From positions 62,001 to 126,000 of the forward strand of contig FLMG01001010.1 in assembly GCA_900088475.1 (NCBI GenBank): a DNA stretch of 64,000 bases, read 5' to 3'. This document shows, piece by piece, positions 1 to 12,500 of this stretch. Both the position numbers and the translations under genes were made by a program. A model generated the notes under the pieces. The model did not search any database. It was not told the DNA's origin and saw only the letters and a program-made list of their open reading frames with translations. The number at the start of each line of letters is the position of its first letter. Position 1 is the stretch's first letter. The DNA comes from Hyphochytrium catenoides. Its lineage: Eukaryota; Sar; Hyphochytriomycetes; Hyphochytriales; Hyphochytriaceae.

Positions 1-2888
1 GTACCACCATGACAGGTAGCATCATGATCAGTGTTCCCTTCCCTAGAGTAATGCGAAGTGCCAAGCACATGCTGAAGCTCTTTTGAATGTGTTAGCATGA
101 GGGGTGTCAAGAAGGAATCACTTCTCTCCACCAAGCAAGACGCTGAACCGCTCTCTTCTGTATAGGATAGCATCTCTCTCTTAGAGAAAGGAACAGAATG
201 GCAGCCAAGTAAGCAGGGATTCTTAGCCCTAACTGCGCGCCACTGAAGGCGAGCAAAAGCAAACGCTGTGTGACAAGGCGAGGAATGCGCATATTAAGTC
301 TTATATAACCTGCGGGCTGCCTTTCTACGGCTAGACCGACCCTTGTGGTGCCGCAGGCAAGGAAGGTTAGGGCGGTAAGACTTGAGCTCTACTTGGCTTG
401 CGCTCGTCGGTCAATGTCTTTCTCTACTCTCATTACTTTCAGGAGTCGAAGAGTCTTTAGGGATCTAGTAGCATGGATGGTCCATCCCATGGTAAGACAA
501 GTGCAGCTCTTCAGCACCCATGACCCTCCTCGCATCAGCAGGCGCAGGTCTACTAGTGCGTATCCATGTAGGAGGCTCCCTAGCTGATGGCGCATAAGGA
601 GATATCTACTAAGGAGGACTTGTTGCAGTACCATTGAGGCAGCAGCCTCAGCAGTGACCGCATCCGTAGCAAGATAGCATAAGAACCAGTTGCACCGTTA
701 CATCTCTTGGCTCACACCGTCCTGGCTCTTTCTTCTCTGATCAGTCCTGCTTCCCTCGTGTCTTTCCCGCCAAGTCTTACCTGCCATCAGCACTTGTTGC
801 GCACAGGAGCAGCAGCAGCAGCACCAGCAGTTGCGAGCAACAAGACTCTTCCTTAGCAGCAATGGCAAGCGAAGAAGTACAAGGTAGGCTGCAAAGGAAG
901 TAGGGCTCTCACCTCTATCATCCTCACAGCTCAAGGCTCAACAGCAGGGGCGATCATCATGATGAGCAGTGTTGTTGCTACTGTAACATTCTAATCTTCT
1001 AAGCGGTTAACGGTAGAGCCCCACACAAGAAGCGTCAACTTGCATGGCGATTGACCCATTGATGATAAGAAGCTTCATTGGACAGAGACGATTGGGTCTC
1101 GCTTTTCGAAGTCCATGCTCTGTTGTCCTATCCCTTATAGAACTAAAAGAGATTGCTGAGTCCACTTTCTGGGGAGTAACGGGCACCTGCTGACTGCTCT
1201 TCATCAGCGCTGTCAGAGAGATGATTGAGCCAAGGCTGTTATTCCATGAGGTGCAGGTGCAGCAGGGCTCGAAGTAGGCCTCCGCTCACCGTTGTTCTTA
1301 TGGATCTCTAGACTACATCTACTATGATGGACTGCACCATTCATTTGTCATCGAGTAGTGCGTAGCAATAGGTCAGGCGTCTCGTAGAAGAAAACTGGGC
1401 CAGACGCCGCTGATAATACTTGCTTCTCACTCTCGCCGCAAAGAGTTATCAACAACCTAAGCATTGAGCAGCAGCTCCCCAAGATCGGGAGCGTGACTGG
1501 GCAGCAAGAATGTTAGCATAGCCGTCAGAGTCGTCTTGGCTGACCCATCGAGATCCCACTTCTAACTCATATTATGCTTGTTCTACCCTGCGGCGCCTTA
1601 CATACATCGACTACTCGTTCCCAGTTGCAACTCATCCCTCGACCTCTCCTCCTCTGGGCCCCTCTTACATCTTGATCAAGGGTCAGGGTTGACCCGGAAG
1701 AGTGAAGATAGAAAGGAAAATGAGTGGTAGGCTGGCATAGTGCCGAGAAGAAGACTCTCTATCTGCTTTTGTCCCTTCACGCAGAATGCATAGTAAAACT
1801 CTCCAATAGGTCGCAGCGGCTGCGCAGTAGCTTGTCCTTCAGGTCAGGGAACTGAAGCCACACGCATCACTATGACGACCTCGTGACTTGCTGACTGAGT
1901 CGGCAAGGGAAGAGCAGCGTGGACGTCAAAGGAAGAGCCTGATTAAGGGTAAATTGACCAATGGTTCAAAGGTGGCATTCATATACAAGTGGGAACGTCG
2001 TCCTCTGTCCGACAAGCGAAAGGCCCCTTGGCTGGTGCCAGGCCCCCACTCACTAACTAGGAGAAGATGCTAGCGCCAATGCTATGTGGTAAGCGGGCCT
2101 GCCAAGACCGGACCTCTCGAAGAGCTGTTCTTGGCAGGAAGCATCTCCGTTCTTGACCTATACTTTGACTGCTTGCCACCCCAATCGCCAGACGATCTGG
2201 ATCACTTCCCTGTGAACACGACCCTCACGCCAGCATGCGTAGCCTCTGTCAAACTCTGTTGGGCGGCTTTCTGCCTGTTGATACTTTCAAGAAAAAGAGA
2301 CGCCTTGGACATCAGAAGGGGCCGTAACTGGAGAGCCAATACGGCTGGAGGACACTTCGTGCGTCTGACCACTGGTTGCTGCCATCGGTCCCGCTGGAGA
2401 ATTAGAGCTGTATGGCTCAGTTAACCCTGACAAAGTACGAGATCTCCGGTGACTGTAGTGTGACGGAACCTTCGAGAACCGTAGACGCGCCTTAGAACAA
2501 TCCATCACTGGGTTGGGCAGAGAGGAACCTTCAGGTATACTAACAAGATGCAGCTTTGGGTCAATTGCCGGCTGCTGATGGTGCCCAGTGTCGTGAGGAT
2601 TGAAGTGGAGGAGAGTGGCGCGGCACATTGCTCAGGCGGTAGACGTGAAAATAGACAACAGGACTGGCATGTGCCAAAGAAGGAAAAATACTGAATATGC
2701 CATCGCTCTCACTCTGTCCAACAACTGTGGATGGATCTGTCATGTCCATAGATCATGGCTATTTTATTAACGAGCAGAACATCATTGTGTTCTTAGTAGC
2801 TCCACCTGATGACTGATGGCCACGTTGTCAGCCAACACGCCAATAAATATTGAAAAGCACGCAAGAGCATAACCTCCCCTGTGACCTC
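1..2888. other. Gene-poor left flank
   Basis: No spliced gene could be built here on either strand. The open frames are short and lack matching splice signals. The only protein-like signal is a decayed retroelement fragment at about 1888-2424, listed separately. The region lies 3' of the MARCH6-like gene, whose stop codon is at 2889-2891, and probably includes its 3' untranslated sequence. Confidence 0.5.
1888..2424 (+). pseudogene. Decayed retroelement pol fragment (possible integrase C-terminus)
   Basis: One frame reads from 1888 to 2424 with a single in-frame TAG at about 2071. The part before the stop has a basic stretch, then VAFIYKWERRPLSDKRKAPW followed by a GP dipeptide. That resembles the GPY/F module at the end of Ty3/gypsy-type integrases. 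After the stop the same frame continues with CYVVSGPAKTGPLEELFLAG. No integrase core, reverse transcriptase or LTR was found next to it. The stop and the isolation suggest a dead relic. The family call is by eye and uncertain. Confidence 0.35.
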
Positions 2889-5800
2889 TTAACCTACTTG
2901 CATTGCCTCCTGCTGTTGCTCTGCTCTCTCTCTATCATGTAACTGCCTGCCTATCAAGAACCTGTCATTCCGCACTGAGTCGTGCAGATAGGTCAGCCAC
3001 ACAGAGAGCGGCTCCATGAGGAAAGAGAGCACACTGCTCAAGACAAGCGCTATGATAGCTGTGCGATAGCACAGAAACCCGAGAGAAGGATCTGGAGTCA
3101 TCCAGAGCGCCTGAATGGTTGGGACTACGCTGACAAGGAACTCAGGAAGGATCACAACTGACCAAAGCCGAAGAGAGAGGGGAATGGTAAGCTTTTCTAA
3201 GACAAAGCGGGCATTGATCGGCCTCCAGCTCTCCTCTCTAATCGCAGTCAGAATGTCCTCATAGATCTTAGCCAAAGCGCAAGTAAGAGGGGTTCTCCGG
3301 ACCTCTTCTTGTTCTACAACTTGAATGTGGAACCGTGGTGGCGGTCGCCCTGCAGCAGCTGCCTCTCTTCGGGCTTCCTGCACTCGCCTCTGCTCCTCAG
3401 GGGCCGCCTGCGCGAGAAGAAGTTCTGGGTCTCCAAGATCATCGTTTTCATGTTGTTCTTCATCATCATCGTCGTCGTCTTCATCTTCACCAACATGAAA
3501 GTGCAAGATACCCGTGCAGACAAGGTAAGACCACGTCTCCAGTAGCCCAACACCAATAAGCCAGGCCTAGAGAGGCAGATAAGAGAATAAAGCGTGAGAT
3601 GGAAATATGCCAACGAACAAGGTATAGAACTGACGGAACTATGGGAGCCAAGAGACAACATAGCAGAGTTATCCAACCTCAAAAATTCTCATCTTAAGCG
3701 ACGGAGCACCAAGAGTAAGAAGTAACCCAAGCACCGTAATAGAGAAAGCAGTGGATAAAGTTATCTGCCCGCTGCTACGGCATGGTCACACCACCATGCT
3801 ATCCCAAGAACAGGCACACAGCTTGAAAGGAAGGGTAAATGACGGTGCTGGAAAGTGAAGAAACAAGAAGCAGATGATAGGAAAAGCTTGTCGGGAACCA
3901 AAAGTCTGAGCATCTGTAGCCAGGCACCCTCGAGTTGACGTCTTTTCTGGAGAAAAGCTTACCTTGATTGAGAGCCTACTCAGCCAAGTCTCAGTAGAGG
4001 CCATCAGTACGATGTCGAAGAGAAGACCTGCAGCTAGAGGACAAACGAAGAGCCAGAGGAGTAGCGCCGCAGCAAGTCTCCACACATCTGCTGCGGAAGG
4101 GCGAGAGGATCCCTCTGTGTTGGAGAGATGCTTTTGTATGGCTAGCCATGCAAAGTGACCAAGAGAAAAGAAGGTGCAAAGTATTACGCAGCCTAGCACA
4201 TAGGAGAACGGATCATGTCTGATACCCTTCGGGACCTGCACCAGATGAATGATGCTCTTTCCAAGCGCATACGGAGCAGCCGTGAACAGCAGGATGATGG
4301 AAACTAGAGTCAGCCAAGCGAGAAAGAAGAGGACGGAGAGACGCAGACCATAGCGCTCTGGCGTCCTCCTGGGGCACAGCTCCACTTCCAAAGGCTCCTC
4401 TGGATCCTCGGGCCATGGCGATCGCCTCACTCCTGGCTGTCTCCTTATTCCTGCCTCTGCACCTCCGGGCGCGGGAGCCAGACGAAGAGGCGGCGGAGGG
4501 ACGGGCCTCCCGATAGTCCTGTTACCTTCTTCTCCATTTGGAGCTGGCGTAAGAGGTAAGATAAACTCGGAGAGTCCAAGGACACCACAGACCAAGACGA
4601 GCCAGTGATGTTGAGCATCTCCTATAACATTCTTGAACCTCTCTAAAAGACCCAGCACCACCATATGGCAGGCAACCAGTTCCGCTACTAGCTGAAGCTC
4701 TGGTACAAAGTAAGAGAGATCTACCTCTAGTGGAAACGCAGAAGGAAACGCAGCCGTCGCCATTCGCACAGGTAGATAGATCAAGAGCACCAGCAAAAGA
4801 AAGTACACAGTCAGAGACAAGAGCATCCTCCTCGTGTGCTTAGGGAAGGATTCTGCCAACAAACTTTTCAGTAGATCCGGGTGTGCCTCTTGGGGGCGGA
4901 TTAGAGTAGAGAGAAAGTAAGGATGAAGGACTTCTCTCAACTGCAGAACCGAGACTGTGACGACAAGCATCCCGCTAATACCTAAAACCCAGTGTATGAG
5001 AAGAGAGCCCACCACGTTATTAGCCGTGAAAGCCACCCTCTCAAGCGACGAAGCGTGAAAGAGGGCGAGTGTAGCCAGGTCAATACCAAAGCCCAAGAGG
5101 ACAGGAAGGAAGAGCATCTTCAATAGCAGAAGAATCGTAACTTTGATCACCGCTGCCACACAGTCGAGCGTCCATCTTAGCCCATCTACCATTGGAAGGC
5201 GGAAAGAAGAGGAAAGCTTCGAGACCAGAGCCTGACAGATCAAGAATGAGGCAGCAATAACGCTGTATCCAACAAAGGTTGTCAGTACATCTGCACTCTG
5301 CAAGGTGTCTCCTCTTTCTGCTGCTTCGTGAGAAGCCCTCACGATAACTCTTACGGCCTCGCTCTCAGGAAGCATCCTACCAACAGAGAGGAGGAGGTTA
5401 TTGCTCGCCCCCAGGATATTTTTTCCAATAATGAAAGGGATGAAGACAAAGAGACCAAGGTATGCGCCATTGAAGGCTAGCAGCCATGTAAGGTTTCTAA
5501 CTGCATTCGTGAGCGGCCCTCGAAAGCCCAGGAGTTCATCTAGGGCGATGTTCAGCTCCATGTGCTCCAGCTCTTCCTCCTCTCCGCGCGGACGAGGCGG
5601 TGGCGCTGCTCTTTCGTTGATAAGAGGCTCTTCGTCTACTTCCACATCTTCTTCCTCCTCTTCCCAGTGCCGCTCTTCAATAGCTTGCCTTTCGGGAGCT
5701 TGATCAAAGTCCACAGCTGGAGCGAGCGCCCCATTTAACATTGGCGCGGCAGGCTCTTGATCCTCTCCTCCCATCCTTTCCCAATCTTCCTCGTGCCATT

Positions 5801-6632
5801 GTGCAGGAGGCTCTTCCATGGGTTCGGCTTCATCTCGTAAACCTTCTGCAGCTGCAGGCTCCGGTGGCGCATCTTCCCTTCTAACTGGGACGTTCAATGG
5901 AGCGGCATCTCTTCGTACCACCCTGTCTCTTTCTCTCCCAGCAAGGTTCCTTCTCCCCAGAACGCCATCATCATTGACCAGCTCATCCCAGTGAAAGCGA
6001 AGAAAATCCGCAAAGAGCATAAGCGCAAGGAAGGAGAATATGACGCAGATAGAGACAATAAGCCCAGCAAGCACATCTTGCCATATGTCCGCCTGATTGA
6101 ACCGTTCCATCACCATATTCTTTTTCGAAGAGCCGGTTCTCAGCATCCACATCCGGTAGAGCCAGCTGGTCACCCATGGAGCCACTGTGGACCATAGGAA
6201 GGTGATGAAAATGACCCGAAAGAGAAAGGGAATCCAGCGGCGTACCACGAGGAGGCAGACGGTCAACACCACCTCGTGCGCGGGTAGACGGGCTGGCGCG
6301 TCCTTTGCATATAAAGGGGTGAAGCGGAACTTATGGCCGCATAGCTCACAATAGTCCTTTCCGCAGTGATCTAGCCATTGTACCAGGCAGTCCTGATGAA
6401 TGTACTTTATGCTTCCGCTGCAATAGCAAGGAGCAAAAAGAGGCCTGTCCTCTTCAGCTTCTCCTCTGCACACTCTGCACTCGAGTTCCTCTTCTGGCGT
6501 CGACCCATTCGAAGAGCTGGGCCTTGAAACTTCCTCCTTCGAACTCTCATACTCTCCATGCGAAGGACTAGCAGGTGTCACCGGCGCTGTCCTGGCCGGA
6601 AGAAGAGGATTGAGCTCCTGTCCAAGCTCCAT
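2889..6632 (-). CDS. MARCHF6: MARCH6/TEB4/Doa10-type RING-CH E3 ubiquitin ligase
   Basis: Three exons on the minus strand (6632-3963, 3764-3678, 3566-2889) join in phase to 1144 residues. A RING-CH finger lies at residues 52-98: C52, C55, C69, C71, H79, C82, C95, C98, in the C-C-C-C-H-C-C-C order of the family. Many hydrophobic membrane segments follow, separated by acidic loops including an Asp-rich run near 3450-3500. The C-terminal VRNDRFLIGRQLHD matches the conserved end of MARCH6 proteins. The family sits in the ER and inner nuclear membrane and ubiquitinates misfolded proteins and sterol-synthesis enzymes for ERAD. Human MARCH6 is 910 residues and yeast Doa10 1319, so the length fits. 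Intron 2 has a weak donor, GTTGGA. The start ATG at 6632 is the first in frame before the RING. Confidence 0.93.
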
Positions 6633-7139
6633 ATCTTCACCAGTTAACTTCTGCAGCTAGCGTCCGTCCGGCCAGCTAGAGAAGCCTGACAACCTCAACC
6701 GTGTAACTATTATGCTGTTGTTCTTCTAGGAGGCTCCAACGTTGGTAGGAGTCACACAGAATAGGGCCGTAGAAAGCCAGAGACTCAAGAAAACGCGGAG
6801 GAGCCAACAGAACGCCGCGAGGACTGCCAAAGACTCCTCTCTAATCCCTCTCTCCACGTTCCGAGACCAAAGGTAGTGAAGAACGAGAAGAGGAGGAGAG
6901 TCGAAGAAGCCTCGACAGTCAATGAGTGCCCCGGAAAGACTTCAAGCGAGCGTGACCAACGGTGCCATCAACACCTTCTACTGGCTTTCTTCCCTGCTGC
7001 TGCTGCTGCTGCAGAATGGTCGTTCCGTAGAGAACCACGTCTTCCAGGAGAACCTCACAGCTCGTTTCCTCTGGGTTGAGCTTTCTTACACGTTCCACCT
7101 GCTCTTGTTGCCTCTCTCTCTCGTCCTTGAGTCTCTCTC

Positions 7140-7373
7140 CCCCTTCAGTTCTTTCGCGTTCTCTCTTTCTCTCTCTCTCTCTTTCTCCTCTCCCTCTTTT
7201 CTTCGTCTCTCTCTCTCTCTTTCACTTCCTCTTTCTCTCTCTCTCTCTCTGTGTCGCTGTGTCTCTCTGTCTCTCTCTCCTTTCTCTTCTCTCTCTCTCT
7301 GTCTCTCTCTGTCTCTGTCTCTCTCTCTGTCACTTTCTCTGTCTCTCTCTCACATTGTCTCTCTCTCTCTCTG

Positions 7374-7404
<31 letters not shown>

Positions 7405-7405
7405 C
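7140..7405. repeat. CT/GA simple-sequence tract
   Basis: Almost pure pyrimidine on the plus strand, made of CT dinucleotide runs broken by TTTC, GT and CCC. It lies about 500 bases upstream of the MARCH6-like start. It may be a neutral microsatellite or a GAGA-type promoter element; the sequence alone does not tell which. Confidence 0.85.
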
Positions 7406-7812
7406 CCTGCAACTGGTTCCTCTCGTCACACTTCTGTGTTTTCCCTTCTGTTTCCCACTACAAAGTCCAGCTTTGTCCACAAGGGTCCGGACATACTATT
7501 CAGCCTCCCCTTATTCATAATTTACAGGCCAATCACAATCAGGTAGTATATCCTGCTGTCCTGAAACAACTGCCACAACCTTCATCAAAAGATATAAAGT
7601 ATTTCGCTTGATAGGGTTCCAGCGGCTCCCAGTCATTTGCCCCTCATTGGTAGATATCAAATCGTCAAAATGGTTTCTCAGCAAGCGCGTAAAGGCTGAC
7701 ATCTAATACCCACTTTAATTCTGGAACAAAGACCCATCGCTATAAAAGACCAATAACTAGGACAGGTCCACAATGAAAAGGGCTACTTGTAGCAGACATC
7801 AAAAGCCGCTGA

Positions 7813-7992
7813 GCCTGGGGGAGCTCTGACGGACATGTTCAAACTGATCTTGGCGCAGTGTTGCCGCCCCGCCGCTGACCGCGAAAGTCAGAGGATTCAT
7901 GTAATGAAGACAGATAACGGAACCCACCCTTCTGTCGCATGTGTTCAATCAATACGAGCACCATCGAGAAGATTTATCTACTTCTACCTGAT
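7813..7992 (+). pseudogene. Integrase-core-like relic
   Basis: A frame from about 7829 to 7992 contains RIHVMKTDNGTHPSV, which resembles the second catalytic Asp region of retroelement integrases (pattern x-x-S/T-D-N-G-x-x-F). The sequence before it, LTDMFKLILAQCC, fits the helix-strand spacing upstream of that Asp. The frame is short, ends in a stop, and has no DDE partners nearby. It is at best a dead fragment. Confidence 0.3.
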
Positions 7993-8098
7993 GGCCAACG
8001 GATGAGCGCTTTAGACTGCGCCTGATCAAAGTGCAGCTGATTGCCATAGCACGCGTCCTCTCTCTCGAAAGAGTGTCCCTACATCCCCTCTCTTTAGC

Positions 8099-8638
8099 AT
8101 GGATCCTGCACAGGAGGAGATGCTGTTGGAAAGAATCAACGACTTCACAGGAGACTTGGTGAGGCAGCTCCAGGAAGCGGAGGCACACTTTCAAGTTCTA
8201 GTGGACGCTGCGGCGGGTGAGTTTACTTGACATATGGAGCTTAAGAAAGTCGTCAGCCTGATTCCTTATCCCTCTTTCCAGCTTCTTCAAAAACAATGGC
8301 TAAATGGGAGAGTGTCTTCCAATTGATGTCAGCCCAGATGAAAGTAGCAAACGGAGAAGTAAGCCCTGCCACTAGCTTTGTTCAAGTCCAGCATGAGCCA
8401 TCCTCCAACTAAAGAGCATTCTGCTAATTTTGTGGCAAAGTGCTCAAAAAGTAAGCATGGTTGACAAGCAGTCTCCCAGGGGTTGGAGTTAATAAGATGC
8501 TGATGCCGCTCAATCGAGATAAACGGTGTGGTGGTGCTGAGTTTCTCTATGGCCGATCAGATTTGCATACTCTCGGAGAACATAATTCGGTCCAGAGAGG
8601 ATGCCCACAGCTTGAGCACAAAGTACGGGCGGCTTTGA
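8099..8638 (+). CDS. Small helical protein, unknown (90 aa)
   Basis: Three exons (8099-8216, 8282-8358, 8561-8638) join in phase to 90 residues. The start ATG is followed by DPAQEEMLLERINDFTGDLV. The introns are GTGAGT...CAG, GTAAGC...CAG, and 65 and 202 bases long. The protein is almost entirely helix-forming with heptad-like spacing of Leu, Ile and Val, no membrane segment and no cysteine pattern. Its size and character resemble small coiled-coil subunits of complexes such as Mediator, BLOC or kinetochore assemblies, but I do not recognise the family. The last exon, ending STKYGRL, is the least certain. Confidence 0.55.
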
Positions 8639-9583
8639 TTGCGTGTGGAACCATCAAAGCAGGATGATGACTATTATCTCGCCATTACTCCTAGTGATTT
8701 ATTTGTAACAGTAACCTCTTCATCATCATGTTCTTTCTTGCTATCAATGGGATTCCTTTTCGGTCTGGGAGCGCTTCCCTCTAACCTTATAAAGGAAGGC
8801 TCAATGAAAGGTGGTCAGGTTAACCATCGATGCTTAGGAGAGCTGCTTTGTTCACTGTGTCACATCGGTGGACCACAGAAGAAACTTTGTCGTACTTTTC
8901 TTAGTGACGAGAGAATCATCTTTCCAGACCTCGCAGTAGACAGGTCAGACCGTCATTTGAGTAAGGCGAAGTTTGGATTACTGGCAGGTGTGCGTGTAGC
9001 GACGTTAGTGGGGCGTGTCATGCAGTTTCTGAGGGATGAGCTCTACTTCTGGCGAACGCCCTTGTGTGCCTGTCCCATTCCCAGGTGTGGGACATCATCG
9101 GCCGGGCTCTCTGTCCTTGGACTCAACATAGAAGATCTGAAGTATCTATCTTCCTTCATTGCCCTTTCAGTCTCACTAGCAACCATTGCGGCGTGCCCCT
9201 CCTGCGCAGGTGGGCCAGACCTGTAACGACAAGATAAGTTGCACCATGTAAGGAAACATTGAGCTTGAACAATGTCCCTTCTCTAGGTCTGCTGAAGGAA
9301 ACATTGAAGCTTTCAGGTGGCATTGGAAACTATTGCCTTGGAGGATCATCCGATGCTTCTTATTGCACTTGTTATCCACTTGTGGAGGCGTGCACGAGCG
9401 CTGCTCATCATCTGGCAGTCCGCAACTCGAAGATCCGGCAGGATGGAGCCTAATACTGAGAACTGGCTAGAGAGGCTCATCCCTGAGCCATACTTTGCAA
9501 CCTTACCTCCGCTTGACTTCTGCCTGGAGGCTAAGTAAACCGCTGGCGGTCTTGGTTTGGGTTGAGGCCTTCCAGAGAGTACG
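8639..9583. other. Intergenic region upstream of the ankyrin gene
   Basis: Several overlapping open frames exist, but none has a convincing start with matching splice sites. The last part probably holds the 5' untranslated region of the ankyrin-repeat gene. An ATG at 9443 opens a 31-codon frame that closes with TAA at 9536-9538, so a short upstream ORF may precede the main start. Confidence 0.45.
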
Positions 9584-12500
9584 ATGGCGGAGCAAACCGC
9601 CATGGAACTAGTCAATCTGGAAGGAGCGACCGACAAGGTTCACTACTCAGCAATACCTTCGGGAGTTGAGGAAGAAGCTAGCCCGTCCGGTGACCTTGAT
9701 GTCCCGCAGGCCATCACAGACCCCAAAGGGCACACTCATGAATCCGAAGAGACATATACAGATCACCCATCTCATCCCCCTATCGAGGTTGAGGGGTTTC
9801 CTGCGGCTGGAGCCAACATAGAAGTGGGATTTGAGCCACCGAGAGGAAGAGAAGAAGACGGCCAAGTTGTATCCTATGATCACGAGGCTGCTTTAGAACT
9901 CGCGCCAGCCATTCAGGAAGAGCAAGAAAAGTCCGAAGATTGGCTAGCTGAGCCATCGCAGCTGCCCACCGAAGAGATGCAGAGAGAGACAGCAGGTGGC
10001 GTGGAGCTACCGGCGGTAGAGACGACTCTGCAAGATAGCGAGATACTGAAGGCAGAGGACTACGATTATGATCCGGACTTTGACGACACTTTTTTGGAGT
10101 CGGCTCCCGACGAGACAACAGCAGAAACTCCATCCTTGGAGGAACCGTTCGACCTCAAAGAAGAGGGGCAAGAAACCAAGAGAGAAGAAACGGCAGAGGA
10201 ATTCAAGCCAGAGCATGAGGCACGACCGCTAAATGGTGGTACGGAGGAGAGCAAAGCAGAGGCTAGTCCGGAGAAAGACCAGCACCAACTTTTGCCTGGC
10301 AGCATAAGCCATCAACAAGGAAGTGTAGACGGGGGAGGAGGGACCATAGTGGAAGGGCAAGCACAACCTGGCCATAGCCCTCACATGACAGATACAGACG
10401 TAAAACCAAACGTCAACTTGGAAATAGCGGTCGATACCTTACCTGAGACACCGATTTGGGACCCTCTGCGGGAAGTGGTGAGCAGTGGCTATGAAGAAGA
10501 GAGTCGGTCAAGAGCACCCGAGCAACAAAGTGGAAGCATCGACATTGGGGAAAAACCAGACGGAAAACTGGAGGTCTTCGGAAGATCAGAAAACGAAGAG
10601 GAGTCCATTGGCCATAAGCTCGTGGGACAGAAGGCTGAGACTGACGTTCAGGTGGGAGTCGTAAGTCCAGACGAACCGGTTATCCTTAGTGGTGAACTCT
10701 CAATCAAACCTGCCACTGAAGGACGACCTCTATCGAGAGAGAGGACAGATGAATCTGAGAACGAGAGTAAAGGTTTTAACGATGCTGGGCAACGAAGTCA
10801 AGATGATGGACGAGAAATCTCAGCTTTGGGCGCGGTGGACGCGCAAGTTAATTCAACGGAGAGAAACCCTGAAAGACACACTGAAACCGAAATACAGAGG
10901 GACGCCATTCCGTCAAAGGGGGAAGAGAGGAAGAAAGGGGAGACGGAAGGGGAGGAAAAAGGAGGTGACAATGTAGGAGAGTTCACGAGAAGCGAAGGCG
11001 ATGGACAAAGAAAGTATGAACACGACGAACAACCTGAAGACTCAGGCTTGAAGAGCCTCCACCACAGCGAGAAAGGGGCCGAGCAAGCGAACTTATACCT
11101 ACCTGAAGAACCCGCAAGTGTCAACGAAGAAGGGAAGAGCGCGCCTTCTGACAAAGACTATCTTCTAGGTCGTTCCGAAGCCCATGGTGAAGTGCCAGAG
11201 GCAGCAGGGCTCGAAGAGGAGAAACCACTTGCCCATGGAGTAGATGGGAGTGGACCGCAATTGAAAAGAGAGGAGGACAAAGAAGGTTCTGTCTTCCGTT
11301 TCATGCATAAAGAGGAGATGGAGCCAGATAACAGAAGTGAACACAAGGGGATTGATGGGATGGACTTACACGCACAAGCCCACGTCACAGGCCAAAGGGA
11401 CATAAAGGGGACATTAGAGAACCCCTTGAGACTGGAAAGCAATGAAGTAAAGGGGAACGATGACGGCAAAGAAGCCGAGAAGGAAGAAATGAGTAAAATA
11501 GTTTGTTTGGCCAACGGAAAGCAGGGAAACGAGAAAGAGGAGCAGTCAGAGGAAATACAATGGACACACGGTGAAGGGCAGCGTGAGGAAGATAGGGAAG
11601 AGATGAAGCAGCTTCTGAAGAGTAAGAAAGAGGACACACCGCGGTCGTTGGAGGGTGGTAACGAGAGGAAGGAGGACAATATAGCCCCTGAAGGTGCCAG
11701 GGAAACGGAGGCGATAGTCCAACCGGTCCTCGGTAGAGAGGCAGAGGAGCGTTTAGGCTTGAGCCACACAGACCCGGTGAATAAAGAACCAGACCACAAT
11801 GAGGAGCAAGTGCCTCTAGAGAGGACTCCTCAGAGGAGGCTAGGAGGTCCATTTCACTGCAGTAAGTCTGTGGGATCCATTCGCGCTCGTTGTCCTATGC
11901 CCTTCACACTATCCTACACTCTTTACACTCTTTGATTTGGTCAGAGAACCCTGGCGCTTCTCCAAGGTGATAATGTTGTGCTATCTATCCATCTAAGCTG
12001 ACTATTTTGGATTGTGGCTATGTCCGCAGAAAAGCGGGTTGAGACGAGAGGTCCACGTCCTCTAGAGCTGACGGAGAATCTCAAAAAGTTCTCGAAGAAA
12101 GCAGTGGAGGAGGAATTCGCCCATCGATACACAGAAGCGGAGCGAGAGCAGCATGGTGAGGCGAAGAGAAGACAGCAGGAGTGGAAAGATTCTGTGGATG
12201 AGGCGAGAGCGAGGAGGTAAGCTCATGGGGTCCATGAGGGCGATACGTTTATATTTATCTCCTTCTGCGGCAGAGTACAAAGGAAGAAAGAGCTAGAGGC
12301 CTCAGAGAGACAGACTCAAGACATACTCCTGCAGAAGTACCGGGACGCAGTCGAGAAGCATCAACAGAGACTAAGAACAGCGCTGGACGGGAAACAAAAT
12401 AGAATGCAGGCCGAAGCGAAGGAGCGGAACTTGGAAGACGAGAAGAAAGAAAGAAGAATCAAGAAAGAGAACACGTCCGTTAAGGCTCCACTAAGCGAGA

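Larger units (their letters stand above)
6633..8098. other. Divergent intergenic region with a CT tract
   Basis: This stretch separates the start of the minus-strand MARCH6-like gene from the next plus-strand gene and should hold promoters for both. It contains a long CT-rich tract (about 7140-7405) and an integrase-like relic (about 7813-7992). Open frames across the CT tract encode only Ser/Leu repeats. I could not support a gene. Confidence 0.5.

Noticed and set aside
7145-7480. Minus-strand frame of Glu/Arg repeats
   Set aside because: It is the reverse translation of the same CT tract.
6922-7611. A 229-codon plus-strand frame starting SAPERLQASV
   Set aside because: Most of its length is the CT tract translated as Ser/Leu repeats. 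The first 50 codons look mildly protein-like, but no splice route leads out of the tract into another coding block.
8639-9226. 195-codon plus-strand frame
   Set aside because: It opens with TTG rather than ATG, has no splice support and no recognisable domain.
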